Of a DNA stretch of 64,000 nt, positions 24,793 to 33,730 are shown one piece after another; the stretch's first letter is position 1, and every line of letters begins with the position of its first letter. The notes below the pieces were generated by a model. That model saw nothing but the letters and a program-made list of their open reading frames with translations. It was not told where the DNA came from and did not search any database. The DNA comes from Streptomyces klenkii (GTDB lineage Bacteria > Actinomycetota > Actinomycetes > Streptomycetales > Streptomycetaceae): the NCBI RefSeq assembly GCF_003626645.1, contig NZ_RBAM01000005.1, forward strand, positions 248,001 through 312,000, written 5' to 3'. The translations under genes and the position numbers were made by a program.

Positions 24793-25515
24793 TCACGCCC
24801 ACAACCACACCCGCCGGTTCCGCGCGACCGTATGGACGCGCCGGGAGCGGTCGGGGTGCAGGACCCCGCCGAACGCGCCCAGCCCCGGCACGTCCCGCTC
24901 CTCCAGCACCCGGACGTCGTCCAGCTCCGGCGAGACGTCCACGCTCCGCGCACCCACGAGCACCAGCACCGGCCGCACCTGCACCAGGAACCCGCAGCCG
25001 CGCGAGAGGACGAGCGACGCCCGGGCCGCGTCGTGCCGGGCCTCGCGGACATACGGCTGCGGATGCCGCTCGCGGTCCGTCCGCACCTCCGACACCCCGG
25101 CCCGCACCCGCGCCCTGGCCGCCGGCCTGGAGGCGATGCCGAAGACCCCGCCGGGCCCGATCAGCAGGTGGGAGACGATCGCGTCCCCCGGAAGGACGAT
25201 GGAGTGCACCACGTCCCAGCCGCCGCTTGCGAGCCCTTCGAGCGCCGCGCCGACGCACTGCTCCGCGGCCAGCGCCCGGCGCCACGCGTCCTCCACGGGC
25301 CGCCGCCCGAGCAGCCGGGCGAGCGCGAGGCGCGCGCGGCCGGACGGCCCGGCCGCGCCGGAGCCGTCGAGCCGGGCGCGGAGCGTCTCGCCGGGCCGGT
25401 TGGGCGCGAGGTCGTCGTCGGGCGGCAGGAACAGCCGCTCGGGGTCGAACTCCTTGCCGTTCGCGCTCCTCTTGCCGTCCGGCCGCTCCCGCACGCAGAC
25501 CACCCCCTCCGCCAT
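24793..25515 (-). CDS. NERD-like (nuclease-related) domain protein
   Basis: A 240-residue protein with no signal peptide. After a polar N-terminal region (FDPERLFLPPDDDLAPNRPG) comes AAEQCVGAALEGLASGGWDVVHS, where E-x-x-V-x-x-x-L followed by a VVHSIVLPG...DHLLIGPGGVFGI-type pattern (here HLLIGPGGVFGIASR) matches NERD domains, which are related to restriction-endonuclease folds. Later strands (VRPVLVLVGARSVDVS) fit. The start ATG at 25515 has a poor ribosome site, so an upstream start to 25608 is possible. Confidence 0.65.
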   Translation of the reverse strand: MAEGVVCVRERPDGKRSANGKEFDPERLFLPPDDDLAPNRPGETLRARLDGSGAAGPSGRARLALARLLGRRPVEDAWRRALAAEQCVGAALEGLASGGWDVVHSIVLPGDAIVSHLLIGPGGVFGIASRPAARARVRAGVSEVRTDRERHPQPYVREARHDAARASLVLSRGCGFLVQVRPVLVLVGARSVDVSPELDDVRVLEERDVPGLGAFGGVLHPDRSRRVHTVARNRRVWLWA

Positions 25516-25802
25516 ACTGCCGCAGAAGCGCGGGAACCAACCCGTCCGGCGGACCGTTCCCCTGACAGAGGCCCCGCGACATCCCCCCGATCGCGGGGTC
25601 TCGTCCATTCCCGCCCCGGCGCGCGCCCTTGGCCCGTCCGGGCGCACCCCCTGGTCCGTCCGGCCGCGCCCCCTTGGCCCGTCCGGCCGTATCCGGCCTC
25701 ATCCGGCCCCATCGCGGCGACACCCGCCCCCGGTGCTTTACATCGCCAAACACCCCACCAATCATCCCTTTTGTCACATTAAATGCCGGGAAGGGATGGT
25801 CA

Positions 25803-27401
25803 GTGAGAGCACTCACCTTGTACGGAGCCCTGGGATCGCTGGTCCTCACCACGCTCGCCGTCGTCCCGGCCGACGCCATCGCCCCGGACCGCACCCACGC
25901 GCCCGGCGGCTACGCCGAAGCGCTCGGCGCGGAGGAAGCCGCCGAGGAAGCCGCCTCGGAGGGCATCCGCTTCGGCGCGTGCCCCGAGGCGGAGGGCCTG
26001 CCCGAGCCCTTCGAGTGCGGCACCGTCTCCGTCCCGCTGGACTACGCCCACCCCCACGGCAAGCACATCAGCCTCACCGTCAGCCGCGGCCGCGCCACCG
26101 GCCCGGACTCCGGCCGGCAGGGCGCGCTCGTCTACAACCCCGGCGGGCCGGGCGGCTCCGGCATGTTCTTCCCGCTGCTCGCCGCCATCCCCCAGTGGCA
26201 GAACCTGGCGAAGGCGTACGACTTCGTCGGCTACGCGCCCCGCGGCGTCGGCCGCTCCGCGCCCCTGTCGTGCGTGTCCCCCGCGAGCTTCGTGAAGGGA
26301 CCCACCGAGGCGCCGGAGCACCCCACCCGCGCGTACAAGCGCAAGAAGGTCGCCGAGGCGCGCGCCTACGCGGAGAGCTGCGCGCGCCGCGGCGGCTCCG
26401 GCCTCCAGCACTTCACCAGCCTCAACAACGCCCGCGACCTGGACGTCCTGCGCGCCGCGCTCGGCGAGCGGCGGCTCACGTACATGGGGGCGTCCTACGG
26501 CACGTACTTCGGCGCGCTCTACGCCACCATGTTCCCGGGGCACGTGCGCCGCATGGTCTTCGACAGCGTGGTCGACCCCGACCCCAAGAAGATCTGGTAC
26601 GGCAGCAACCTCAGCCAGTCCGCGGCGTTCGAGACCCGCTGGAGCGACTGGCGGCGCTGGGTCGCCCGGCACGACGCCGTCTACCACCTGGGGCGCACCG
26701 CGAAGCAGGTGCACGCCTCCTACGAGCGGGCGAGCCGCCGGCTGGCCCGCAAGCCCGCCGGCAAGGTCGGCCCCGGGGAGCTCCAGGCCGCGTTCCTCCA
26801 GGTCGGCTACACCGACAGCTACTGGGCGCGCAGCGCGAGCGCCCTCGCCACGTACCTGCGCGGGGACGCGAAGTCGCTGCGCGCCATCGCCGAGCCGGAC
26901 GTGAACGGCGCGGTGGCCAGTGAGAACTCCAACGCCGTCTACACGGCCGTCGAGTGCAACGACGTGCGCTGGCCGCGCTCCTGGAAGAAGTGGGACCGCG
27001 ACAACACGCGGCTCGCGCGGCGGGCGCCGTTCGAGACGTGGCAGAACGCGTGGATGAACCTGCCGTGCGCCTTCTGGAAGGCGCCGTCGCAGCGGCCGCT
27101 CGACGTCCGCGCCGCGCGCGGCGCGCTCCCGCCGACGCTGCTGCTGGCGGCGGAACGGGACGCGGCCACGCCCTACTCCGGCGCCCTGGAGCTGCGGCGG
27201 CGGCTGGCCGGCTCGGCCCTGGTGACCGAGCGGGGCTCGGGCACGCACGGCATCGGCGGCGGCCCGAACCACTGCGTCAACCGCCACCTGGAGAACTACC
27301 TGCTGACGGGCGCGGTCCCGGCCCGCGACGCGGCGTGCGCTCCGCGCCGGGAACCGACGGCAAGAGCGGGCAAGGACCCGGCCCGCCTGCCGGCCGCCTA
27401 G
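25803..27401 (+). CDS. Secreted alpha/beta-hydrolase, tripeptidyl-aminopeptidase-like
   Basis: A 532-residue exported serine hydrolase. The signal peptide is ALTLYGALGSLVLTTLAVVPADAIA, given here in part as GALGSLVLTTLAVV. The oxyanion segment NPGGPGGSG, nucleophile elbow GASYG (Ser231), Asp in LLAAERDAATP and His in GSGTHGIGG form the triad; the C-terminal part matches the TAP-like domain. Such enzymes release tripeptides from protein N-termini, as in S. lividans Tap. The GTG at 25803 is preceded by GGGAAGGGA. An AT-rich patch near 25735-25790 is a likely promoter. Confidence 0.88.
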   Translation: MRALTLYGALGSLVLTTLAVVPADAIAPDRTHAPGGYAEALGAEEAAEEAASEGIRFGACPEAEGLPEPFECGTVSVPLDYAHPHGKHISLTVSRGRATGPDSGRQGALVYNPGGPGGSGMFFPLLAAIPQWQNLAKAYDFVGYAPRGVGRSAPLSCVSPASFVKGPTEAPEHPTRAYKRKKVAEARAYAESCARRGGSGLQHFTSLNNARDLDVLRAALGERRLTYMGASYGTYFGALYATMFPGHVRRMVFDSVVDPDPKKIWYGSNLSQSAAFETRWSDWRRWVARHDAVYHLGRTAKQVHASYERASRRLARKPAGKVGPGELQAAFLQVGYTDSYWARSASALATYLRGDAKSLRAIAEPDVNGAVASENSNAVYTAVECNDVRWPRSWKKWDRDNTRLARRAPFETWQNAWMNLPCAFWKAPSQRPLDVRAARGALPPTLLLAAERDAATPYSGALELRRRLAGSALVTERGSGTHGIGGGPNHCVNRHLENYLLTGAVPARDAACAPRREPTARAGKDPARLPAA

Positions 27402-27409
27402 CGGCCTCC

Positions 27410-27433
27410 GGCCCGGCGGCACACCGCCGGGCC
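27410..27433. terminator. Bidirectional terminator between hydrolase gene and hemQ
   Basis: GGCCCGGCGG (27410-27419) and CCGCCGGGCC (27424-27433) form a perfect 10-bp stem with a CACA loop, between two convergent stop codons at 27401 and 27453. Confidence 0.65.
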
Positions 27434-27452
27434 GCACGCCCCCGGTGCGGGG

Positions 27453-28169
27453 CTACGCCAGCCCCGCCACCAGCTCCGCGACCGCCTTGCGGCGGCCCGT
27501 GTAGAACGGGACTTCCTCGCGGACGTGCATGCGGGCCTCGGACGCGCGGAGGTGGCGCATGAGGTCGACGATGCGGTACAGGTCGTTCGCCTCGAAGGCG
27601 AGGATCCACTCGTAGTCGCCCAGGGAGAACGAGGCGACCGTGTTCGCCCGGACGTCCGGGTAGCCGCGGGCCATCTTGCCGTGGTCGGCGAGCATGCGGC
27701 GGCGGTCCTCGTCGGGCAGCAGGTACCAGTCGTAGGAGCGGACGAAGGGGTAGACGCTGACGTAGTCACGCGGGGTCTCGTCGGCGAGGAACGCCGGGAT
27801 GTGCGACTTGTTGAACTCGGCGGGGCGGTGCAGCGCCATGTTGGACCACACCGGCTCCAGCGCACGGCCGAGCTTCGTGCGGCGGAAGAGGTTGTACGCG
27901 TCCTGGAGGGCGTCCGAGGTCTCGGAGTGCCACCAGATCATGACGTCGGCGTCGGCGCGCAGCCCGGAGAGGTCGTACGTGCCGCGCACGGTGACGTCCT
28001 TCTGCGCGAGCTGCGCGAACAGCTCCTCGACCTCGTCGGCCCAGCCGGCCCGGTCCTGCGGCAGGACGTCGCGGAGCTTGAACACCGACCAGAGGGTGTA
28101 GCGGATGACCTCGTTGAGGTCCTTGGCCTTCTTGCCGGCGTTCGGGATCTTCTGCGCGTCGTCAGTCAT
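27453..28169 (-). CDS. hemQ: Coproheme decarboxylase HemQ
   Basis: A 238-residue chlorite-dismutase-family protein that converts coproheme III to haem b in the coproporphyrin-dependent pathway. The catalytic Tyr (Y140) is in [16 protein letters not shown] and the proximal haem His (H163) in [13 protein letters not shown]. Length and motifs fit actinobacterial HemQ rather than true chlorite dismutase, which has an Arg-based distal site. It starts 5 bases after the hemG stop codon, so the two form an operon. Confidence 0.95.
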   Translation of the reverse strand: MTDDAQKIPNAGKKAKDLNEVIRYTLWSVFKLRDVLPQDRAGWADEVEELFAQLAQKDVTVRGTYDLSGLRADADVMIWWHSETSDALQDAYNLFRRTKLGRALEPVWSNMALHRPAEFNKSHIPAFLADETPRDYVSVYPFVRSYDWYLLPDEDRRRMLADHGKMARGYPDVRANTVASFSLGDYEWILAFEANDLYRIVDLMRHLRASEARMHVREEVPFYTGRRKAVAELVAGLA

Positions 28170-28174
28170 GGTTC

Positions 28175-29635
28175 CTATTCTCCCCTGCGGTCCCCGGCGC
28201 CCTCGGCCAGGGTGGCGAGTACGGCGAGTACGGCGTCGGCCGCCCGGTGGGCGCTGGAGACGCAGGCGGGGATGCCCACGCCGTCGTAGACGGCGCCGCA
28301 CACGGCCAGGCCGGGCACGCGGCCGACGGCCTCGCGGATGCGGGCGACGCGGTCCAGGTGCCCCACGGGGTACTGCGGCAGGCCGCCGTCCCAGCGGGTG
28401 ACGCGCGTCTCGACGGGGGCGGCCGCGAGGCCCACCGCGTCGCCGAGGTCCTTGAGCGAGGCCGACACCAGCTCGGCGTCCTCGCGCTGCAAGAAAGCCT
28501 CGTCGCCGTACCGCCCGATCGAGGTCCGCAGGACGAACAGGCCGGGGTCGGCGTCGGCGTTCCAGCGCCACTTGTTGCTGCTGAAGGTGGAGGCCTTGAT
28601 CGTCCGGCCGTCGACGGGCGGGACGAGGAAGCCGCTGCCGTGCAGCAGCCCCTCCGCGTCGGAGCGCCGGAAGGCCATGGTGACCAGGGCCATCGAGGCG
28701 TACTCGACGGCGGCGAGCCCGTCGGCGGCCGCGGGCGCGGCGCCGCGCAGGAGCCGTGCGGCCTCCGCGGCGGGCGCGGCGAGGACGACGGCGTCGGCGG
28801 TCAGGGTCCGCTCGCCCGCGCGGACGGTCCACCCCGCGCCGTCGCGGCGGAGCTCGTCCGCGCGGGTACGGGTGAGGATCTCGCCGCCGGCGGCCCGCAC
28901 GGCGTCGGCGACCGCGAGCGGAAGCCGTCCGATGCCGCCTTCGATGCCCATGAAGACGGGGCCGGTCTGCTGCCGGGCGGCGGCGCGGGCCTGGAGGTCG
29001 CGGACGCCCTCGCCGAGGGAGCGGTGGGCGCGGGCGGCCTCGAAGAGCGGCGGGGCGGCGGCGCGCATGGAGATGCGGTAGGCGTCGCCCGCGTAGACGC
29101 CGCCGAGGAGCGGCTCGACCAGCCGGTCAACGACCTCGCGGCCCATGCGCTCGGCAATGTACGCGCCGATGGCGACGTCCTCGCCGGGGTCGGTGTGCGG
29201 CAGCTCGGCGTCCTGGGCGACGCGCGCGAGGCCGTCGGCGGACAGGATGCCGGAGGCGGCGAGCGGGGCGAGGTCGCCGGGGACGCCCATGGTGTGGCCG
29301 GTGGGCAGGGGGCGCAGCTCGCCGCGGGTCCAGAGCATGGCGGTCGCGGCGGGCGGCTGGAGGTGGTCGCCGAGTCCTGCGGCTCGGGCGAGCTCGACGG
29401 CTTCGGGGCGCCGGGCGAGCATCGACTCGGCGCCGAAGTCGACGGGCATGCCCGCGATCTCGCCCGCGTGGAGCTTGCCGCCGACGCGGTCGCTGCTCTC
29501 CAGGAGCGTGACGCGGACGCCCGCGCGCGCGAGCCGGAGGGCCGCGGCGAGGCCCGAGATCCCGCCGCCGATGACGACCGCACGAGGGGTGGAGGAGGCC
29601 GCCGCGGAGACGGCCGGGGAGTCCGCTGCACTCAT
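28175..29635 (-). CDS. hemG: Coproporphyrinogen III oxidase / protoporphyrinogen oxidase (HemY/CgoX)
   Basis: A 486-residue FAD enzyme of the HemY type. The dinucleotide motif [20 protein letters not shown] is followed by [13 protein letters not shown], and the C-terminal [18 protein letters not shown] carries the second FAD contact. In this phylum it oxidises coproporphyrinogen III to coproporphyrin III before HemH and HemQ act. The symbol follows common Streptomyces usage; cgoX is the mechanistic name. Operon with hemQ; divergent from pcaF. Confidence 0.93.
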   Translation of the reverse strand: MSAADSPAVSAAASSTPRAVVIGGGISGLAAALRLARAGVRVTLLESSDRVGGKLHAGEIAGMPVDFGAESMLARRPEAVELARAAGLGDHLQPPAATAMLWTRGELRPLPTGHTMGVPGDLAPLAASGILSADGLARVAQDAELPHTDPGEDVAIGAYIAERMGREVVDRLVEPLLGGVYAGDAYRISMRAAAPPLFEAARAHRSLGEGVRDLQARAAARQQTGPVFMGIEGGIGRLPLAVADAVRAAGGEILTRTRADELRRDGAGWTVRAGERTLTADAVVLAAPAAEAARLLRGAAPAAADGLAAVEYASMALVTMAFRRSDAEGLLHGSGFLVPPVDGRTIKASTFSSNKWRWNADADPGLFVLRTSIGRYGDEAFLQREDAELVSASLKDLGDAVGLAAAPVETRVTRWDGGLPQYPVGHLDRVARIREAVGRVPGLAVCGAVYDGVGIPACVSSAHRAADAVLAVLATLAEGAGDRRGE

Positions 29636-29729
29636 GGGACCACTCTCTCAAACGGCCTCAAACGCCCTTCCGCCGCCCTCTGCGATCCGCCTCTCAGCCC
29701 TCCCGACCGACCGATCGGGCGGTTGCCCA

Positions 29730-29802
29730 TTGACAGCGGCCGGAGGCAGCCCGAAGACTCGGCAGCGGCCGGCCAGGACAGCAGTTCAGGAACAGCAGTT
29801 CA
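29730..29802 (+). promoter_or_regulatory. Candidate promoter and direct-repeat operator of pcaF
   Basis: TTGACA at 29730-29735 matches a -35 box; the -10 region about 18 bases on (AAGACT) is weak. Downstream, ACAGCAGTTCA occurs twice in direct orientation (29778-29788 and 29792-29802), 14 bases apart. IclR-type regulators of protocatechuate and 4-hydroxybenzoate genes (PcaU, PobR) bind direct ~10-bp repeats, so this is a candidate operator. No regulator gene is present nearby. Confidence 0.35.
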
Positions 29803-29842
29803 CACGGCGGCCCCGGTCGCGGGGCCCCGCGGGAGGAGTGCC

Positions 29843-31036
29843 ATGAACGACCGCATCCGGGACGTCTACGTCGTCGACGCCGTGCGCACCCCGGTCGGCA
29901 AGTACGGCGGGGCGCTCGCCTCCGTGCGCCCCGACGACCTCGCCGCGCACGTCGTCCGCTCGGTCGTCGGCCGCAGCCCCGCCCTCGACCCGGCCCGGAT
30001 CGACGACGTCGTCTTCGGCAACGCCAACGGCGCCGGCGAGGAGAACCGCAACGTGGGCCGGATGGCCGTGCTGCTGTCGGGGCTGCCGGTGACCGTGCCG
30101 GGCATGACGGTCAACCGGCTGTGCGCCTCGGGCCTGGAGGCCGTCGTCCACGCGTACCGGGCGATCGCCCTCGGCGACGCGTCGGTGGTCGTGGCGGGCG
30201 GCGTGGAGTCCATGACCCGCGCGCCCTACGTCCTGCCCAAGCCCGAGCGGGCCTTCCCCTCGGCCCACCAGGAGCTGTACTCGACCACGCTCGGCTGGCG
30301 GATGACCAACCCGGCGATGCCGGAGCGGTGGACGACGCCGCTGGGCGAGGGCGCCGAGCTGATCGCGGACAAGTACGGCATCACGCGCGAGCGGCAGGAC
30401 GCCTACGCGCTGGCCAGCCACCGGAAGGCGGCGCGGGCGTGGGCGGAGGGCGCGTACGACGCCGAGGTCGTCCCGCTGCCGGGCGTGGAGCTGCCGCGGG
30501 ACGAGACGATCCGCGACACCACCTCCCTGGAGGCCCTCGCCCGCCTGAAGCCGGCCTTCCGTAAGGCCGGGGGCACGGTCACGGCGGGCAACGCCTCGCC
30601 GCTCAACGACGGCGCGGCGGCGCTGCTGCTGTGCGATGAGGAAGGGCTGCGCGAGACGGGCCGCGAGCCGCTCGCGCGGATCCGGGCGTCCGCGGTCACC
30701 GGCACCGAGCCGGAGCTCTACGGGCTCGGGCCGGTGGAGGCCGTGCGGCGCGCCCTCGCCAAGGCCGGGCGCTCCTTTGCGGACGTGACATATTTTGAAC
30801 TCAACGAGGCCTACGCGGCCCAGGTCCTGGGATGCTTCGAGGAGTGGCCGGACCTCGACACCGGGATCGTCAACCCCCGTGGCGGCGCGATCGCCATCGG
30901 CCACCCGCTGGGCTGCTCCGGAGCGCGCCTCGCGGGGTCGGTCGCCCACCAGCTCGCCGCGGCGGGCTCGGGCACGGGGCTGGCCGCACTGTGCATCGGC
31001 GTGGGGCAGGGACAGGCACTGGTCCTCGAACGCTGA
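29843..31036 (+). CDS. pcaF: Thiolase, probable beta-ketoadipyl-CoA thiolase PcaF
   Basis: A 397-residue thiolase with catalytic Cys in [11 protein letters not shown], His in [14 protein letters not shown] and the second Cys in LCIGVGQG. Next to pobA, pcaH and pcaG it most likely cleaves beta-ketoadipyl-CoA to succinyl-CoA and acetyl-CoA, the last step of the protocatechuate branch; acetoacetyl-CoA thiolase is the alternative. GGGAGGAG precedes the ATG at 29843. A short AT-rich run of rare codons occurs near 30787-30800. Confidence 0.85.
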   Translation: MNDRIRDVYVVDAVRTPVGKYGGALASVRPDDLAAHVVRSVVGRSPALDPARIDDVVFGNANGAGEENRNVGRMAVLLSGLPVTVPGMTVNRLCASGLEAVVHAYRAIALGDASVVVAGGVESMTRAPYVLPKPERAFPSAHQELYSTTLGWRMTNPAMPERWTTPLGEGAELIADKYGITRERQDAYALASHRKAARAWAEGAYDAEVVPLPGVELPRDETIRDTTSLEALARLKPAFRKAGGTVTAGNASPLNDGAAALLLCDEEGLRETGREPLARIRASAVTGTEPELYGLGPVEAVRRALAKAGRSFADVTYFELNEAYAAQVLGCFEEWPDLDTGIVNPRGGAIAIGHPLGCSGARLAGSVAHQLAAAGSGTGLAALCIGVGQGQALVLER

Positions 31037-31155
31037 GGGCCGCGGTCTTCGGACAGCCGGGGCCTCGGCCTTCGGGTGCTGAGGGCCGCCCGCCCGGAAT
31101 CGCGCGCACGCCGAGGACGCGTACGGCGCTCGCTCTCCGGGGAGGTTGCCCGCAC

Positions 31156-32346
31156 ATGCGTACCACCGTCGGCATCATCGGGGCCGGCCCCGCCGGCCTG
31201 CTGCTCGCCCGGCTGCTGCACCGGGCGGGCGTGGACTGCGTCGTCCTGGAGGCCCGCGACCGCGCGTACGTCGAGCGGCGGCAGCGCGCCGGGATCCTGG
31301 AGCAGGGCTCGGTGGACGTCCTGCGGGCGTGCGGCGCGGGCGACCGCCTGGACCGCGAGGGGCTGACCCACCGCGGCTTCGAACTGCGCTTCGAGGGCGA
31401 GGCGCACCGCGTGGACCTGCCGTCCAGGACCGGCGGCCGCACCGTGACGATCTATCCGCAGACCGAGGTAGTCAAGGACCTGATCGCCCTTCAGCTGGCG
31501 GGCGGGCCGCCCCTGTTGTTCGACACGCGGGTGGTCGCCATTGAGAAGGCCGACGGCGAGCAGCCGCTCGTCCGCTTCGTCCGGGGAGGCCACGAGGGGC
31601 GGGGCGGCCAGGAGGGCACGCTGGAGTGCGAGTTCGTGGCGGGCTGCGACGGCTCGTACGGCGCTTCCCGGCGCGCCCTGCCCGCGGGCGCGGTGCGGAT
31701 GCACGCGCGCACGTACCCGTACTCGTGGCTCGGCATCCTCGCGGACGTGCCGCCCTCCAGCGACGAGCTGCTGCTCGCCGGCCACGAGCGGGGCTTCGCG
31801 CTGCACAGCATGCGCTCCCCCGCCGTCTCCCGGCTCTACCTCCAGGTGCCCAACGGCACCGACCCCCGCGCCTGGCCGGACGACCGCATCTGGGACGAGC
31901 TGGACGTCCGGCTGGCCGCCGGGGACTGGCGGCTGCGGCGCGGCCCCGTCCTCGCCAAGTCGGTGAACGGCCTGCGCAGCCAGGTGATCGAGCCGATGCG
32001 GTACGGGCGGCTGCTGCTCGCCGGGGACGCGGCGCACATCGTGCCGCCGAGCGCCGCCAAGGGCCTCAACCTGGCTTTCGGGGACGTCGTCACCATGGCG
32101 CGGGCGTTCACGCACTGGCACCGCACCGGCTCGGCCGCGCTCCTCGACCGGTATTCGGACAACTGCCTGCGGCGCGTGTGGCAGGCGCAGTTCTTCTCGC
32201 ACGAGCTGACGACGATGCTGCACGCGGCGCCGGGCGCCGACGCGTACGACCGCGCCATGCAGCTGACGTGGCTGCGCCGGGTCACGGGCCCCACGGCGGC
32301 CGCGGCGGAGCTGGCCGAGAACTACGCGGGGGCGCCGCTGGTCTGA
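31156..32346 (+). CDS. pobA: 4-hydroxybenzoate 3-monooxygenase PobA
   Basis: A 396-residue class A flavoprotein hydroxylase. It has VGIIGAGPAGLLLARLLHRAG, the ERRQRAGILEQG substrate-region motif characteristic of PobA, and GRLLLAGDAAHIVPPSAAKG with the second FAD motif. It converts 4-hydroxybenzoate to protocatechuate using NAD(P)H and oxygen, feeding the PcaHG dioxygenase encoded next. A 118-bp gap separates it from pcaF. Confidence 0.95.
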   Translation: MRTTVGIIGAGPAGLLLARLLHRAGVDCVVLEARDRAYVERRQRAGILEQGSVDVLRACGAGDRLDREGLTHRGFELRFEGEAHRVDLPSRTGGRTVTIYPQTEVVKDLIALQLAGGPPLLFDTRVVAIEKADGEQPLVRFVRGGHEGRGGQEGTLECEFVAGCDGSYGASRRALPAGAVRMHARTYPYSWLGILADVPPSSDELLLAGHERGFALHSMRSPAVSRLYLQVPNGTDPRAWPDDRIWDELDVRLAAGDWRLRRGPVLAKSVNGLRSQVIEPMRYGRLLLAGDAAHIVPPSAAKGLNLAFGDVVTMARAFTHWHRTGSAALLDRYSDNCLRRVWQAQFFSHELTTMLHAAPGADAYDRAMQLTWLRRVTGPTAAAAELAENYAGAPLV

Positions 32347-32400
32347 CCTGGCGGCAGGCCGGGCGGGATCACCGGTGGCCCCCCGGGGTAGATCAGGGCC

Positions 32401-33147
32401 ATGGCCCTCTCTGAACCCGCACCTCATCCCGCGCAGGAACAGATACGCCCCGCAGCCGCCGGGGACAGCGCCTTCGCCGCCGCCGCGCGGGCCGTCGCCC
32501 TCCGCGCCCCGCTCAAGCCGGCCGTGCCCGTGCCCCTGCCCGCCGCGCCCGAGGCCGCCGAGCTGACCGGCCCCGTCTTCGGGACCGCCGACGTCGGGCC
32601 CCTCGACCACGACCTCACCCGGCAGCACCACGGCGAGCCGATCGGCGAGCGCATCGTCGTCGCCGGGCGGGTCACGGACCGCCGGGGCCGCCCCGTGCGC
32701 GGCCAGCTCGTGGAGCTGTGGCAGGCCAACGCCGCGGGCCGCTACGCCCACCCCCTCGACCGCCACCCCGCCCCGCTCGACCCCCACTTCACCGGCGCGG
32801 GCCGCTGCCTCACCGACGGCGACGGACGCTACCGCTTCGTCACCATCCGGCCCGGCGCCTATCCGCTGGGCAGCCCGGACGACGCCTGGCGCGCCTCCCA
32901 CCTGCACTTCTCGCTCTTCGGCACGGCGTTCACGCAGCGGCTCGTGACGCAGATGTACTTCCCCGGCGACCCGCTCCTGCCGGCCGATCTGATCCGGAAC
33001 GCCGTCAGCGACGCGGCGGCCCGCGCCCGGCTGGTCAGCGCCCTAGACCGCACGCTGGGCGAGCCGGGCCGCTCCCTCGGCTACCGGTGGGACATCGTCC
33101 TGGACGGCCCGTCCGCCACCTGGACCGAAACCGGAGGGGCCCGCTGA
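32401..33147 (+). CDS. pcaH: Protocatechuate 3,4-dioxygenase beta subunit PcaH
   Basis: A 248-residue intradiol dioxygenase subunit that carries the non-haem Fe(III). Tyr ligands are in NAAGRYAHP and IRPGAYPLG, and the two His ligands in ASHLHFSLFG, with the usual V-x-G-RVTDRRGRPV strand before them. It opens the protocatechuate ring to beta-carboxymuconate with PcaG. The stop codon overlaps the pcaG start by one base. Confidence 0.96.
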   Translation: MALSEPAPHPAQEQIRPAAAGDSAFAAAARAVALRAPLKPAVPVPLPAAPEAAELTGPVFGTADVGPLDHDLTRQHHGEPIGERIVVAGRVTDRRGRPVRGQLVELWQANAAGRYAHPLDRHPAPLDPHFTGAGRCLTDGDGRYRFVTIRPGAYPLGSPDDAWRASHLHFSLFGTAFTQRLVTQMYFPGDPLLPADLIRNAVSDAAARARLVSALDRTLGEPGRSLGYRWDIVLDGPSATWTETGGAR

Positions 33148-33689
33148 TGCTGCTGCCGCCGACCCCGTCCCAGACCATCGGCCCGTACTACGGCACCGCC
33201 CTGCCCTTCCCGCGCGGCGGCGACGCGGCCCCGGCCGGGCACCCGGCCGCCGTGGCCCTGCACGGCCACGTCCGCGACGGGGAGGGCGCGCCCGTGCCCG
33301 ACGCGCTCCTGGAGTTCTGGCAGGCCGCCCCGGACGGCTCGCTCACCGGCGCGCCGGGCAGCCTGCGCCGCGACGGGGAGACGTTCACCGGCTGGGCCCG
33401 CGTGCCCACCGACCGGGACGGGCACTACGTCCTGCGCACGCTGCTGCCGGGCGGCGCGCCGTACCTGGCCCTGTGCGTCCACGCCCGCGGGCTGAACCGG
33501 CACTTGTTCACCCGGGTGTACGTCACCGACCCGCCGCCCGGCGACGCCCTGCTGGCCGCGCTGCCGGCGGACCGGCGCGCCACGCTGCTGGCGCGGCCCG
33601 AGGCCGGGCGGCGGGACACGTACCGCTTCGATGTGAAGCTTCAGGGGGAAGGCGAGACGGTCTTCCTGGACTGGAGTGCCGGAGACTGA
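33147..33689 (+). CDS. pcaG: Protocatechuate 3,4-dioxygenase alpha subunit PcaG
   Basis: A 180-residue intradiol dioxygenase alpha subunit: TPSQTIGPYYG near the N-terminus, VALHGHVRDGEGAPVPDALLE, then LNRHLFTRVY. As usual for PcaG it lacks the full set of iron ligands present in PcaH. GGAGGGG precedes the ATG. Downstream there are no pcaB, pcaL, pcaI or pcaJ genes, so the remaining steps must be encoded elsewhere. Confidence 0.96.
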   Translation: MLLPPTPSQTIGPYYGTALPFPRGGDAAPAGHPAAVALHGHVRDGEGAPVPDALLEFWQAAPDGSLTGAPGSLRRDGETFTGWARVPTDRDGHYVLRTLLPGGAPYLALCVHARGLNRHLFTRVYVTDPPPGDALLAALPADRRATLLARPEAGRRDTYRFDVKLQGEGETVFLDWSAGD

Positions 33690-33730
33690 AGGAAACTCCA
33701 CGAGGATGTCGGGACCGGGAGGAGCGGGGT

